From Cladocopium goreaui (lineage: Eukaryota; Sar; Dinophyceae; Suessiales; Symbiodiniaceae), in assembly GCA_947184155.2 (NCBI GenBank), contig CAMXCT020006627.1, positions 177,501-241,500 of the forward strand: 64,000 nt of DNA. The letters run 5' to 3'. The notes under the pieces were generated by a model that was not told the DNA's origin, made no database searches, and saw nothing but the letters and a program-made list of their open reading frames with translations. Of this stretch, positions 41,294 to 52,400 are shown piece by piece. A program made the translations under genes and the position numbers. Each line of letters begins with the position of its first letter. Positions within the stretch are counted from its first letter, which is position 1.

Positions 41294-44200
41294 CTGCGCA
41301 AAACTTCCTGCATGACTTCAACAAAGTCATCATGCTGCATTGGCATGGGTCGGTACAAGGCTGATGGACCCGACTTGGCAGCAATCCTACGCATTGGACC
41401 ATAGGTTGACTCAGGCGAGGAAACACTATCTACTCCACTGGTGTTGGGACTACTTTCTGCCGGTGACTTGTCAATGACTGGAACCTGTGGTTCACTAGCT
41501 TGGCTGGTGTCAGTCTGTGCATTCGAAGGTTGTGAGGCTGCTGACTCTACTGCGCCTTCATTAGACGCATCAGGCATGCTGACATCGGGTTCATCAGGCT
41601 TCGGAGCATCTACCGGTGACGGGATTGCACGGCCAAGTGCCTCAGCGCTAACTTCGAGACCCTCAGGACACATGACGACATCATCAGTCGGAGGATATGA
41701 CTGATGCAGCAAATCCACATACTGCGAGCTTCTGAACGTGCCACCTTCTATAAGGTCTTTGATGCCTAGCAATTCATTCTCCGGGTCAGCAATGAGAGCC
41801 CTCTCTTCAGTTGTAGCCAGTCTGACTTGTTCAGGGGCACAGCGCAGAATGTGTGTTCGATGGGCCACTATGACATTCTTGCCAACATGTCCAATAACCA
41901 CAGCACTGCCATACCATCTTCCACCTTTGGTGAGTTTGCCATTGTTCCATTTTTGGTCTCTCCAGTATGCTACAATGTCGCCTGACTTGAAGGCAAGATT
42001 GCGACGCGGCCTGGCAGCTAATGCTCTACGAAGACCCTTTGAATCTTGCAACTCTACCAACGCCTTGCGCGCTGCAGCTCTTGTAGCGCAGGTTTTTGCT
42101 ATGGCTTCATCCTGCAACGGGGCTGTACAAGGAACTGCCATTTGTGGTTCTGTCAAGAGATCACCAGGCAACACAGGATTACGTCCGAAAACATGTTGGC
42201 AAGGAGAGAAACCATAGGTTTGAATGGTACTGTTCTTGACGTGACACTGTCTCACGCAATCTAACCACTCATCTTGATTGGAAGGATTCCTTTCGGCCAA
42301 CACTTTGTCTAGGACTTTTGCAAACAGTCCACCATGTACTTCAGTTTTGCCATGTTGCCAGTGGGCGGCTGCTGCAGTGGTGGAAATGTGAGTGCCTTCC
42401 AATTCGGCTGGCTCAGTCAACGCACGACCCAAATTGGTTCGAGCAGGGTCCATAATGATCTCTCTTGGACAGCCAGCCCAAGACAGCCATCGATCATTCA
42501 GAAGTTTCCTGAGGAGACCAGCGGTTTCAACTTCGAAAAACGGCACCATGAGTTGAAAACTTGTAGCCATGTCTACAATGTTCAGTGCTTTAACTTTTTG
42601 TTTCACCTTCCAACCCTGCAAGTGCTTGACATCTATGCCGACACGCTGGTTGAAATCAACTGCATGTGAAGTCTGCGCCGGTGGAGGGATGGCCGGCGCA
42701 CGTCTTGCTTCACACATTGGGCATTTCAATTCACGGGCCAGGCTCAAAGCTTTTTCGGAGGCTTGCCCGTGCTTCAGCACTCTAATCAGCTCTGCATTTG
42801 AGGGATGACTGAGATTCTTATGAAGTTTCATGAGTGATTTTACAATCTTATCATCTTGATTCTCTGGTACAGGTTCTTCGGAGGGACCATCTGGAGATTC
42901 TGGGGCATCGGCTTCTACCTGACCTGCAAGTACCTCATGACATATCGATTGTGCAATCAAAACTTCATCGTCAATGATTAGGATCTCATCACACTTCAGT
43001 GTTGGCACGGTTTGCAAAACTTCCTTCACGAATTCCGGAGTGTATTTTCCGGCATGCTGACTGACGCTACCGATGCCGGGATGTCCTCCGGCGATGGTGG
43101 CATGATGGGCGTGTTCAGGACGTGTAGCTCCTGGACAAGTGCGTTGCAACCCTGACATGTCTTCATGACTTACCAATAAGGTCGTCGCCTTCCTGATCAG
43201 CTGTTTGGGGCGATCATTGACAGCCGGAAGATGGAGGTTGTATTGACACATGTCCACTTCCAACTTGTAGAACTGTTCACAAAGCTCTAACATCTCAGGA
43301 TCTTTCCACACTACAGAGGGCTTCGGATGTTCAAACAGAAACCGTCCACCATGACGAATCTGCTGCAAAATCAATTTCTTGCTGAAGTTCATGAATTTCT
43401 TCAATTGCAGTTTTTTCTGAAGGACCTCTCGCATACTCATGTAGCATGAATTTAGGTTAAACCAGCCTCCTGCATTGGTGCATGGAGGACAAATGACAAG
43501 TAACTCCGGTGGATACCTATCAAGTTCAGTGGCAACCCAGTCCTGTGTGTCTTTGTTTGTCAGATCCCAACCCTGCTTCAGATCAATTGCAAGGCCCTTG
43601 AAGCCCATGATCTCCACCTGTGTTGTGAAACGGGGCGGAGAGAAAACCTCAACTACTGCGTACTTGGTGCCCAGAGGTCTCTGAGCATGCTTCACTTGGG
43701 ATCGTAAACTGCGCAACTGTTTCTTGGTGACACCAGTCTTTTTGCTAACCGACATGACTTCGGCAGGTTTCTTGGACGGATGCCTGCTGCGGCAGTTTTC
43801 ATTGAAGTTATTTTGATTGTTATAGCTTTTACTGAGAGTTATATCATGGGGGTTACTGGATGATTGTTCAGATTTATGGTTAGGGACTATGGGTATGGAG
43901 TTTTCGGCAGTGCAGTTGGGCTCTACTACATGGACCTGGACCTCTTGCATGGCTTTCGACGGCATGGCTTCATCTTTGGACATGCGACTTCCCGCCTGCT
44001 CGTTCACGTCGTTGAAGGCCACTACATTGACCACGTACTGTCCCGCGGTGTTGGTGGACAGTGGCACACTGATGCGATCATTGAACAGCTTCAGAGAATC
44101 ATCAGCAAAATTCAATTCTGCTCCAAGCGTCTTCAGTGCTGGACGGGAAATCAACAGAGGAGCATCCCCTTCCACTAGTGCAGCTTGAATCACACCACGT

Positions 44201-45537
44201 CTACCACCAATTGCTACAGGAAGCTCAGCCAAAACATTGGAAACTTCTTGATGACCATTGCCAAATCTGAAAACGTTGACCTCATTCTTGAATTTGGGGG
44301 CTGGTATGGATTTCTCACGCCACAAAGGTTGAAACTTTTCCAGTGTATTGCGACCTATAATGGTTTTTCCACATCCACTATCCAGCACACCATATCCCGG
44401 TGATGAGACCAGCAAGATCTCAGACGAGGGCTCACATTGAGAGCCTTGGCGTCTGGCCCTCAGTTGTTGCAACATCGAGGCCTCAGCAGTTACTGCAGCT
44501 ATGAAGTTCACAGGGGCATCCTCGGTGACCTGCTCCACATAGCTCACAGCAGTTTCTCCAGCTTTGCCCTTGCCCTTGCTCTTGCCCGAACCGGCAGAAC
44601 CATCACGACTTTGTCGGCATTCTCTGGCCCAATGGCCCAGACGACCACATCTGTTGCATTTCGTACGTTTCTTGAGCTCTTCGATCTCCACTCTAAAACT
44701 GCGGCGAGCCACATTGGCATCTGTGAACTTTCTGGCACGCTGCAGCTTAGTCAGCTCCTGTCTCTTGTCTTTCCAGGTTGTTGCAAGGATTTCAGCTACT
44801 TCTGATTCTTCAAATTGTTCATCAACCTGTTCAGAAGTGTCCTGTGGCACATAGTCAGTGAGAAATGCTTCAACATCATCAAAGCCTTGTACCTCGTCGC
44901 AGCTGTTGTCGAGGGACTGCTGATCAACTTCCTCAACTACCGCCGCTGCATTTCTACGTTTGTGGATGAAATCTGGATACACAGATCTCATGGCCTTGGA
45001 CACTGTCTCAAGCTTCAAGTCGCCAAGGGCCCTGCCCTTGACCACAGCCTGTTGTTCCTCACTCAACCCAGAAAACTTCAGCGTCATATAGCCTCGAGCC
45101 TCGGCTGGAAACTTGCAGCCAGCCTTGCGCTCACATTTCTCAAACAGTTCAGTGGCTCGGGAGATCCATTGGCGAAGTGTCTCGCCATCCCGAGCCCTCA
45201 TGTTGAAGATGTCGTTGAGCACCTCGGCCAGTTCATCAGATGAGTCCTTATCCGGAAAACGCCGGTCTAAGACTTCCAGCAGTTTCTTCTCACCATCTTT
45301 GACTTGATACTCCGCAGGAGGCAAATGTTCAACTGCTTCCAGGGCTTTTCCAGTCAAAAGAGTGAAAAGGTAAGGGCCTCTTGCTTCAACAGCCAGCTTG
45401 TCCAGAGTAAGCAGCTTATTGGATATCCAGAGCTTCCAACGCTTGTACTCCTTGCCGCATTCTGCCTCACCTGAAAACTGTCTCACCCCCCCAGTATGCT
45501 CTGTCGCTGAGGAGGCACCAGAACAGGATGTTGCCAT
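41188..45537 (-). CDS. Gag-protease-methyltransferase-like-integrase, element C
   Basis: 1,449 codons. Gag with zinc knuckle CNRCGRLGHWAREC near residue 296; protease YGVLDSGCGKTIIG near 382 (DSG). Methyltransferase-like domain: VVEVFSPPRFTTQ near 625, LLVICPPCTNAGGW near 682 (PPC as in motif IV of cytosine-5 methyltransferases), FLFEHPKPSVVW near 735. Integrase: HKNLSHP...CPMCE zinc site near 909, IVDMATSFQ, IIMDPARTN, and WQHGKTEVHG near 1064. The start codon lies about 90 bases after the 5' LTR. No accessory ORF overlaps the short stretch between protease and methyltransferase-like domain here. Confidence 0.92.
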   Translation of the reverse strand: MATSCSGASSATEHTGGVRQFSGEAECGKEYKRWKLWISNKLLTLDKLAVEARGPYLFTLLTGKALEAVEHLPPAEYQVKDGEKKLLEVLDRRFPDKDSSDELAEVLNDIFNMRARDGETLRQWISRATELFEKCERKAGCKFPAEARGYMTLKFSGLSEEQQAVVKGRALGDLKLETVSKAMRSVYPDFIHKRRNAAAVVEEVDQQSLDNSCDEVQGFDDVEAFLTDYVPQDTSEQVDEQFEESEVAEILATTWKDKRQELTKLQRARKFTDANVARRSFRVEIEELKKRTKCNRCGRLGHWARECRQSRDGSAGSGKSKGKGKAGETAVSYVEQVTEDAPVNFIAAVTAEASMLQQLRARRQGSQCEPSSEILLVSSPGYGVLDSGCGKTIIGRNTLEKFQPLWREKSIPAPKFKNEVNVFRFGNGHQEVSNVLAELPVAIGGRRGVIQAALVEGDAPLLISRPALKTLGAELNFADDSLKLFNDRISVPLSTNTAGQYVVNVVAFNDVNEQAGSRMSKDEAMPSKAMQEVQVHVVEPNCTAENSIPIVPNHKSEQSSSNPHDITLSKSYNNQNNFNENCRSRHPSKKPAEVMSVSKKTGVTKKQLRSLRSQVKHAQRPLGTKYAVVEVFSPPRFTTQVEIMGFKGLAIDLKQGWDLTNKDTQDWVATELDRYPPELLVICPPCTNAGGWFNLNSCYMSMREVLQKKLQLKKFMNFSKKLILQQIRHGGRFLFEHPKPSVVWKDPEMLELCEQFYKLEVDMCQYNLHLPAVNDRPKQLIRKATTLLVSHEDMSGLQRTCPGATRPEHAHHATIAGGHPGIGSVSQHAGKYTPEFVKEVLQTVPTLKCDEILIIDDEVLIAQSICHEVLAGQVEADAPESPDGPSEEPVPENQDDKIVKSLMKLHKNLSHPSNAELIRVLKHGQASEKALSLARELKCPMCEARRAPAIPPPAQTSHAVDFNQRVGIDVKHLQGWKVKQKVKALNIVDMATSFQLMVPFFEVETAGLLRKLLNDRWLSWAGCPREIIMDPARTNLGRALTEPAELEGTHISTTAAAAHWQHGKTEVHGGLFAKVLDKVLAERNPSNQDEWLDCVRQCHVKNSTIQTYGFSPCQHVFGRNPVLPGDLLTEPQMAVPCTAPLQDEAIAKTCATRAAARKALVELQDSKGLRRALAARPRRNLAFKSGDIVAYWRDQKWNNGKLTKGGRWYGSAVVIGHVGKNVIVAHRTHILRCAPEQVRLATTEERALIADPENELLGIKDLIEGGTFRSSQYVDLLHQSYPPTDDVVMCPEGLEVSAEALGRAIPSPVDAPKPDEPDVSMPDASNEGAVESAASQPSNAQTDTSQASEPQVPVIDKSPAESSPNTSGVDSVSSPESTYGPMRRIAAKSGPSALYRPMPMQHDDFVEVMQEVLRRCLRLPPGVPRGSRPIVQMHLHPNMSRLVMVMKHM

Positions 45538-45610
45538 GCACTATGGGTGTTGTGCTCGTAGGGCTCCTGCCCTTGAGTCCGCGCTTTTCACACGCGGGCC
45601 GGCCGTAGCC

Positions 45611-45623
45611 GGCTCCGCCACCA
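45611..45623 (-). promoter_or_regulatory. primer-binding site, element C
   Basis: TGGTGGCGGAGCC on the - strand, one base after the 5' LTR. It differs from the B/D site at two of 13 positions (A-to-G and T-to-C). Confidence 0.6.
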
Positions 45624-45624
45624 A

Positions 45625-45788
45625 TATTGATAGCAAGCCAAAATGGATCCCCTTGATCCGCTATCGTTCCACCTGGAACTCAGAGCTCAAAGCGCCATTT
45701 CCATCGCAGGCGCAAAGGTCTCAGCAGCTGTCTCCCCTAGAGACAAATGGCTATGGATGAGAAAGGATTGGGTGTTGTGGCATTAACA
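45625..45788 (-). repeat. 5' LTR of element C
   Basis: Identical as read to 38295-38458. Confidence 0.92.
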
Positions 45789-46620
45789 ATACGATATATG
45801 ATATATAATTTGATACATAATATGATATATAATACGATACATGATATATAATATGATATATAGTATGATACATAATATGATATATAATATGATATATAAT
45901 GTGATATATAATATAATACGATAAATGATATATAATATGATACATAATATGATATACAATACGATATATGATATATGATATATAATATGATATATGATAT
46001 GATAATATTATATGATATATAGTATGATAATATTATATGATATATAGTATGATATATAATATGATATATAAAGTGATATATAATATGATACATGATATAT
46101 AATATGATATGTAGTATGATATATAATATGATATATAATATGATATTTAATGTGATATATAATACAATATATGATATATAATATGATACATAATATGATA
46201 TATAATACGATATATGATATATGATATATAATATAATATATGATATGATATATGATATAATAATATAATATGATATATGTAGTATGATATATAATATGAT
46301 GTATAATATGATATATAATATGATATATGATATTTAATATAATATATAATACAATATAAATATTATATATGATATGGTATATAATATAATATTATATTAT
46401 ATGATATAACATGATATAACATAACATAATATAATATAATATAATATAATAACATAATATAATAAGAATGATAACAAAAATAATGATAAATAATAAATAA
46501 ATAAATGAATGAATGAATGAATGAATGAATTAATTAATTAATTAATGAAATTAATGAATGAATGGATGAATGAATGAATAAATAATTAATTAATTAATTA
46601 ATTAATTAAATATATATATA
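45789..46620. repeat. AT-rich microsatellites, right of element C
   Basis: GATATATAAT-type repeats to about 46470, then AATG and AATT tetranucleotide arrays (46490-46608) and a TA run. No gene. Confidence 0.9.
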
Positions 46621-46713
46621 TGTGCACACATATTATGGGATGTAAGGTGATGTGATGTAGTGTAATGCAATGTACTGTATCTAAGTGGCGAGGCAACCTA
46701 TTGGGAGATGCAG

Positions 46714-46849
46714 TGGCCTGAGCGGCAAACGCCGATTGGTGAGAAGGTCATTGAGGGCTTCGGACGAGCGCTGAGAAAGGCGATCACAGAGGCAGCAGGC
46801 ACTGCGAGCACCGCGGGCACCGCAACGGGATTCCCGACGTGCTTTCATG
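46714..46849 (+). CDS. candidate host exon
   Basis: Acceptor gatgcag, donor GTGAGA. It reads WPERQTPIGEKVIEGFGRAL, RKAITEAAGTASTAGTATGF and PTCFH. GC-rich among AT-rich repeats, which favours coding. No family recognised. It lies between elements C and D. Confidence 0.5.
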
Positions 46850-46979
46850 GTGAGACTTTGGAGCCTTGGATGAGGTGGTGTTTGGTAATGTAAGCTGTGT
46901 ATGTCTATGTCTATACCTATGTTCATTATAGAACTATGTATATACATATATATGTATATACATATATATATACATACAT
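46850..46979. repeat. TA/TACA microsatellite, left of element D
   Basis: TATGTATATACATA repeats from about 46915. The final ATACAT (46974-46979) matches the bases right of the 3' LTR. Confidence 0.8.
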
Positions 46980-47283
46980 TGTGAATTCCAACATGTTCCA
47001 GGGTCCTCATCACTCCAAAGCTTCAGGTCTTGACACATATAACATCTACGGCTGTCTGCAGCACTTGGCTGAGGCTAGCCATAGGGATTGGTGGGTGGGA
47101 AGTGCTTACTGCACCCCGTTTTGGTGCCATTTCGTGAGTCGTGGCCGACTCCTTTTCAGTGCTGTGGCCAGCTGTCGCATTTCAGAAGAGCTTCATTCCG
47201 AGATCTGCAGGGAAAAGAGAACGCGGCCGTTCATCTGAGGATTGCATTTCTTGTTGTGGCTACCTTTCTGAACCCCATTCAGA
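46980..47283 (+). repeat. 5' LTR of element D
   Basis: TGTGAATTCC...CATTCAGA, identical as read to 54996-55299. Confidence 0.93.
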
Positions 47284-47284
47284 T

Positions 47285-47297
47285 TGGTAGCGGAGCT
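47285..47297 (+). promoter_or_regulatory. primer-binding site, element D
   Basis: TGGTAGCGGAGCT one base after the LTR, the same as in element B. It fits an initiator-Met-like tRNA 3' end. Confidence 0.7.
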
Positions 47298-47375
47298 ACC
47301 ACTAGCTCCAGGGTGCCAATTAACTTCCTACAAGTGTGGCGTGACCATTGAGTGACGCACCATCCAGTTTTGAGC

Positions 47376-49427
47376 ATGAGTTCCGAGACCGAGGAAAAGG
47401 CGACAACTAGTGTTTCGACACAGCTTGCAACACTGGTACCATCGTTTGATCCCTCAAAGGATGACCTTGAACAGTATGCGCAGAAGATTGAGATGTTGGC
47501 CGAAATCTGGCCGAGTGACAAATTGAATGAGCTGGCCACTAGGCTCATTCTCAATTCGAGTGGAGCAGCATTTCAGAAGCTGCAACTGCAGAAATCCGTG
47601 ATTCTGACAGGTACCAAGGACGGCATCCAAGCCATTGTCACGATCTTAGGTGGACAATGGGGAAAGGTTAACCTTGAGAGAAAGTATGAGACGGTGGAGA
47701 AAGCCCTTTTCAGGTGCACTCAGCGTGGTGATGAAACCAATGATTCATACTTAGCAAGAACTGACATTTACTGGACAGAACTGTTATCAAAGAAGACCTC
47801 ACTGGAGGAAATCCAAGCGTATGTGGTGCTCAGGGGATCACTGTTGTCTCAAGAAGATAAGAAGAAGGTTATCCTTGAGTCAGACGCCGCTGGAAAAGGT
47901 GTCCTCGCCATCGACAAAGTGAATCAATCAGTTCGCATGTTGGGATCAGGTTTTTTTCATGAAATGGTAGGCCTCAAGAAATCTAAAGGCAAAGTGTATG
48001 ATGCAACAGCTCTTTTCTCCGAAGAGACCGATGATGCAGAAGGAACCGCTTTCACCATGGAAGAACCGTCCGAAGAGGACATGCTTGAGATGCTTCTCCA
48101 AGAGGGAGATGAAGACGCCGCCTTCATCAGTGACTATGAAACAGCCATGACCGAAGCCATCCAAGATGACCCTGAGCTGGCATCTGCCTTGAATGCCTAC
48201 ACAGAAGCCAGAAAGAGACTTAGTGACCGTGCCAAGAACCGAGGATTCTGGCCCCTTGGGAATTCCAAGGGTCGTGGCAAGGGTTTCAAAGGCCGTGGAA
48301 AGGGTGCTTTCAAGGGAGCTCGAAAGAGTTTGCAGCAGAGAATCATGGAAAGCTCTTGCCGTATTTGCGGCAAACGTGGCCACTGGAAGGCTGAATGCCC
48401 TGATCGACCACGAAGTTCAGGTTCAGCCGCACCATCCACTGCAGCCACCATGACCACCATGATTGAGTCCGCTCCTGCTGAGACCATCGATGAGTTTTTG
48501 CCCTTGGAGTTTATGCAACTGCCTGTAGCATCCGAAGCCACACTTGACGAAGAGCCCAATCCGCAAGTAGCCAGTGCTTTCACCATGATTTTTCGGGGTA
48601 AGAAATACTATAACCTGGGGAATCCGAGTAAACAGGATAAGATGTCAGGGGTAGATAATAATAAATTATCGGGGAAACATGACATCGCAGAGCTCAGGAA
48701 TGAATGCCCAGTGAGAGAGAGCGACCGTAGATTTCCAGCGTCCAAAGCCCTGCCGAAAGCCAACCAAGTGCATCTCGCACATGACGAGGTAGCCCTTTTT
48801 GCAACCCACGGATCTTTTGGGATCCTTGACACCGGAGCAGCCAAGTCAGTAATTGGAAGTGCCCTCGTACCAGAGTTGCTGCGAAGCCTGAATCCTAAGG
48901 TGCGAAACAAGGTTCAAAGATGCAAGTGCAGTGTGACTTTTCGATTCGGAAACCAAGGACTTCTTGATAGCAATCATGCCATTGTTATCCCAATAGGTAA
49001 CCTTGGGTTAAAGATCGCAGTTGTTCAGGGTCACACTCCTTTGTTGCTGTCCAATACCTTGCTCCGAGCCTTCAAGTCTAGCATCGATATTTCCTCCAGC
49101 AGCCTGCACAGCCCAGTGTTTGGAAAGCCTATCAAATTGCATTTGAACAGCCGTGGTTTGTTCCTTGTTGATCTGAATGAGCTTGTGCAAAGTGCGCTGA
49201 AACTTTCGACTGCAGCAGAGACTTTTGCCAACTGTGACAACACCGAAGCAGGCTCCGAGAACAAACAGGACCCAACTGACCGAAGTGGGAACCTCAATCA
49301 AGATACACAGGTCACAACCATGCCAATCACACGCAACATGCTTCACAAACAAAATTCAGGAAAACCACCAAATCCGAAAACAGTGTCTTTTCAATTTCAA
49401 GATTCAGCTCCACAGGTACAGATTTAA
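47376..49427 (+). CDS. Gag-protease, element D
   Basis: Starts at ATG 47376 (MSSETEEKATTSVSTQ), about 90 bases after the LTR. Gag with conserved LATRLIL, GGQWG and FRCTQRGDETNDSYLARTD shared with B. Zinc knuckle CRICGKRGHWKAEC at about 48359; protease FGILDTGAAKSVIG at about 48819 with the standard DTG. It ends at TAA 49425-49427. The integrase frame (-1) is already open from 49280, so the two overlap by 148 bases. Five codons after the stop, the same frame reopens with the accessory ORF. Confidence 0.92.
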   Translation: MSSETEEKATTSVSTQLATLVPSFDPSKDDLEQYAQKIEMLAEIWPSDKLNELATRLILNSSGAAFQKLQLQKSVILTGTKDGIQAIVTILGGQWGKVNLERKYETVEKALFRCTQRGDETNDSYLARTDIYWTELLSKKTSLEEIQAYVVLRGSLLSQEDKKKVILESDAAGKGVLAIDKVNQSVRMLGSGFFHEMVGLKKSKGKVYDATALFSEETDDAEGTAFTMEEPSEEDMLEMLLQEGDEDAAFISDYETAMTEAIQDDPELASALNAYTEARKRLSDRAKNRGFWPLGNSKGRGKGFKGRGKGAFKGARKSLQQRIMESSCRICGKRGHWKAECPDRPRSSGSAAPSTAATMTTMIESAPAETIDEFLPLEFMQLPVASEATLDEEPNPQVASAFTMIFRGKKYYNLGNPSKQDKMSGVDNNKLSGKHDIAELRNECPVRESDRRFPASKALPKANQVHLAHDEVALFATHGSFGILDTGAAKSVIGSALVPELLRSLNPKVRNKVQRCKCSVTFRFGNQGLLDSNHAIVIPIGNLGLKIAVVQGHTPLLLSNTLLRAFKSSIDISSSSLHSPVFGKPIKLHLNSRGLFLVDLNELVQSALKLSTAAETFANCDNTEAGSENKQDPTDRSGNLNQDTQVTTMPITRNMLHKQNSGKPPNPKTVSFQFQDSAPQVQI

Positions 49428-49462
49428 TTTCCGAACAGCCTCATGAGATTCATGAGGAACGA

Positions 49463-52400
49463 ATGTCAGTTATCAATAGCCAACAGATTGGTCCAAGTAT
49501 CCCTCCGATTGTTGCATCCGATCCGTGTGCCGACAGCCAAAATGAGCCTTGCCGACCGATTCGACCGTGTCCTGGAGCGCAGCCAGACCTATGCCCAAGG
49601 CGACAGTCTGGAGGAGTTCAAGTCCCTGAGCTTCGAGGAGAAGTGCCAACAGACAGTGACCTTTGGCAAAACCCACGTGGGCAAAACCTACTTGGACATG
49701 TACCACAACGAGCCCAAGTGGATGAAATGGTTCCTGCGAACCTACGAGACATCCCAGAAGCTGGACCATCTGAAGCTCCGTCACTTTGTGCAGATCATGG
49801 TGGAGCAGGAAGAGAAGGGCGAGACGCCCCCAACGATGACCCTGACGGAGCCATCACTTCAGATGCCAATGTTTGCCAAAGCCAAGGCACGACCTCGAGA
49901 TCAAGCTTCATCTCATCGCCCTCACGAAGAGATGACCCTGCACCAGGAAATGGAGCCGGATGCAGACGAATGGTCCCTGGCCTCAATGAATCCCGAGTCC
50001 AACGAGATGATCACAGCACTGCAGGCACGTATGGGCCACATGGAAAATGCGATGACGGAGATTCTGAACCACATCCGCCAGAACTGAACAGTGAGCAGCA
50101 AGCGTTTGGTCTGAAGATTGCAGGGGACCCAGATTACGGTTTGGATGATAGCTTTGTCACCACCACCAATCCACATTCACTACAGAAACAGTTTGATGAA
50201 CTTGTCATACAAATCACCAATGAACTTACCACTGTCCATAAACGCAGTCACAATTGCAAGAACAATCTTCAATGGCCAAAGCTGCAACTTGTTGAAGTTT
50301 TTTGTGGTCCCAACAGCGAGCTGACCAAGCAAATGCAGAACATGAACTCCCGCTCACGCAGATTCGGTTTGGCAGAAGGTGACTTGTCAACTGTGGAGGG
50401 TCGGAACAAACTGTTTGAGATCGTTGTGAGACAAAACCCAGAACATGTGTGGTTCAGCCCAGTATGTGGACCCTGGAGTCCTTGGAGCCATCTCAATGAA
50501 AACAAATCACTAGAACAGTTTGACAAGATCAACCTCCAGCGAAGTCAGAACTTGTACCAATTAGCCCTCGGCGTGGTGTTGTTGCGTCATCAGTTCTCAA
50601 AGGGGAAACATCTTCACTGGGAACAGACCCGGAAATCTATGATGTTTCGAACTCCACTGCTGTCCGAACTGTATGCACTCACGCATGCCTCCAATTTTGA
50701 CATGTGCCAGGTAGGTGAGTTGAAGGACCCTGTAAGCCAGCTGTTGATTCAAAAGAGCATGACCGTGCGGACCACCTCTTCTAAGTTGCATGAACAATTG
50801 CATGGTAGGTGTTGCAACAAACAACACTCACATCAACAGTTGTCAGGGACTATCCAAGTGAACGGACAGACCATCAATCGAACGACTATGTCCGAAGCCT
50901 ATACTCGAAAATTTGCCAGAACCATTGCCAAAGTTCTAGCCAAGGCCAATCTTGAAAAGCCAAAGGGATTTCATCAGTGGCACGCCGTTTTTGCAGCATA
51001 TGGCAGAAAACGTGGTCCAGACACCCCACCTGTACAGAGGCCGAAAAAGTTTCTCAAGCCTGCAGCAAAACTAATTGAACCGAATGAGTTGCCACGGAAA
51101 AGAAGAAGACTTGAGGTAAAAGGACCCGAAGATGATGCCAAAATGCTTGTTCAACAGATTGTAAACAGCATCAAGCAGCAGCTTCCACGGGTAGGTAAGC
51201 ATGAGATCACAGACCCAAACATCGTTGAGAAAGTTCAAGAAGTCTTCAACGACAAGACTGTCCAGCGAATAGTTGCATGTAAGGGTACTGAACGCACACT
51301 AGGACCTCCAAAGCAACTTCTACGAGGAGAAGCACCATATCGTAGAGCCATTGTTGAAGTCCGTGATTCCCAACAAATCCTTGTAGAAGACCATTGGGAA
51401 CATTGGGAAGATCTTTCACAACGACAATTGATCAGAGCATCTCATTCCTGCCACGTGAATATAACCGTGTTCGCTGCCAATCCACCCGCGATTGAGCCTG
51501 CCACCGATGCCCAAGATTTGCCGCCAGACAGTAGTGACAGCCAATCTCCGACTCCGGAAGAGTCAATACCAATGCAGTCCCAAAACACTGACTCTGGATC
51601 ACCAGTACAGGAGCCCAGAGTCCCTGAAGAGCCAAAGGTTTTAGACTTGGACCATGACCCTGATGCAGCCGACATCCAGAGTCAGATGCATGGAAATCGA
51701 TTTTTGACGTTACCACCTGAGGAGCGAAGCCTCCTCATCCGAGTGCACAAGAACCTTGGGCATCCGTCTAAGCAGGTTCTCAGCCAGGTCCTTCGCCAGA
51801 AGGGATTTCCCACAACCATGATACAAGCACTTGAAGACTACCAATGTTCTACCTGTCAGATGCAACAAAAGCCACGCATTCCCAGACCAGCTAGCCTGAA
51901 AACCGAAATGGATTTTTGTGACAAAATATCAACCGATGGTGTCACCTGGATCAACAAAAATGGTCAATCTTTTCACTTCTATCACTACATAGATCATGGT
52001 ACGAACTTCCAACCAGCCAGTGTTGCACCCAGTCGAACCGCAGAACAAGCTGTTGAGAAACTGATTCAAAGTTGGTTCTTATGGGCCGGGCCCCCAAATG
52101 AAATGATCATGGATTCAGCAACAGAGTTCACTTCAGAGATATTCCAAAAGTTTCTTCAACAGAACAATGTCAAAGCCACAGTGATTCCGCCAGGGGCTCA
52201 TTGGCAAATTGGGAAAACGGAACGCCACGGAGAAATTCTCCAGGAAATGTTGTCCAAGTTTGAGATAGATCATGGTATCAATAACTACGCTGAACTCCAG
52301 ATAGCACTGTCCATGTGTACAGCCGCAAAGAACGCATGCAGTTTGAGACATGGATTTTCGCCAGAAGTCTTGGTGTTTGGGAAGGGCCTCCGAGTTCCTG

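Larger units (their letters stand above)
38295..45788 (-). mobile_element. Ty1/copia LTR retrotransposon C, young
   Basis: 7,494 bases between 164-base LTRs that read as identical. From the right: 5' LTR, primer-binding site, Gag-protease-methyltransferase-like-integrase ORF, RT-RNase H ORF in a different frame, a third ORF, 3' LTR. The flanking ATAC on both sides (38291-38294 and 45789-45792) is a 4-base duplication, extendable to 5 with the terminal base. It sits inside an AT-rich microsatellite. It is a different family from B and D by LTR, Gag and layout. Confidence 0.93.

Noticed and set aside
49280-49427. A classic -1 slippery heptamer in the gag/pol overlap of element D
   Set aside because: None of the in-frame heptamers fits X XXY YYZ; a recoding signal could not be named.
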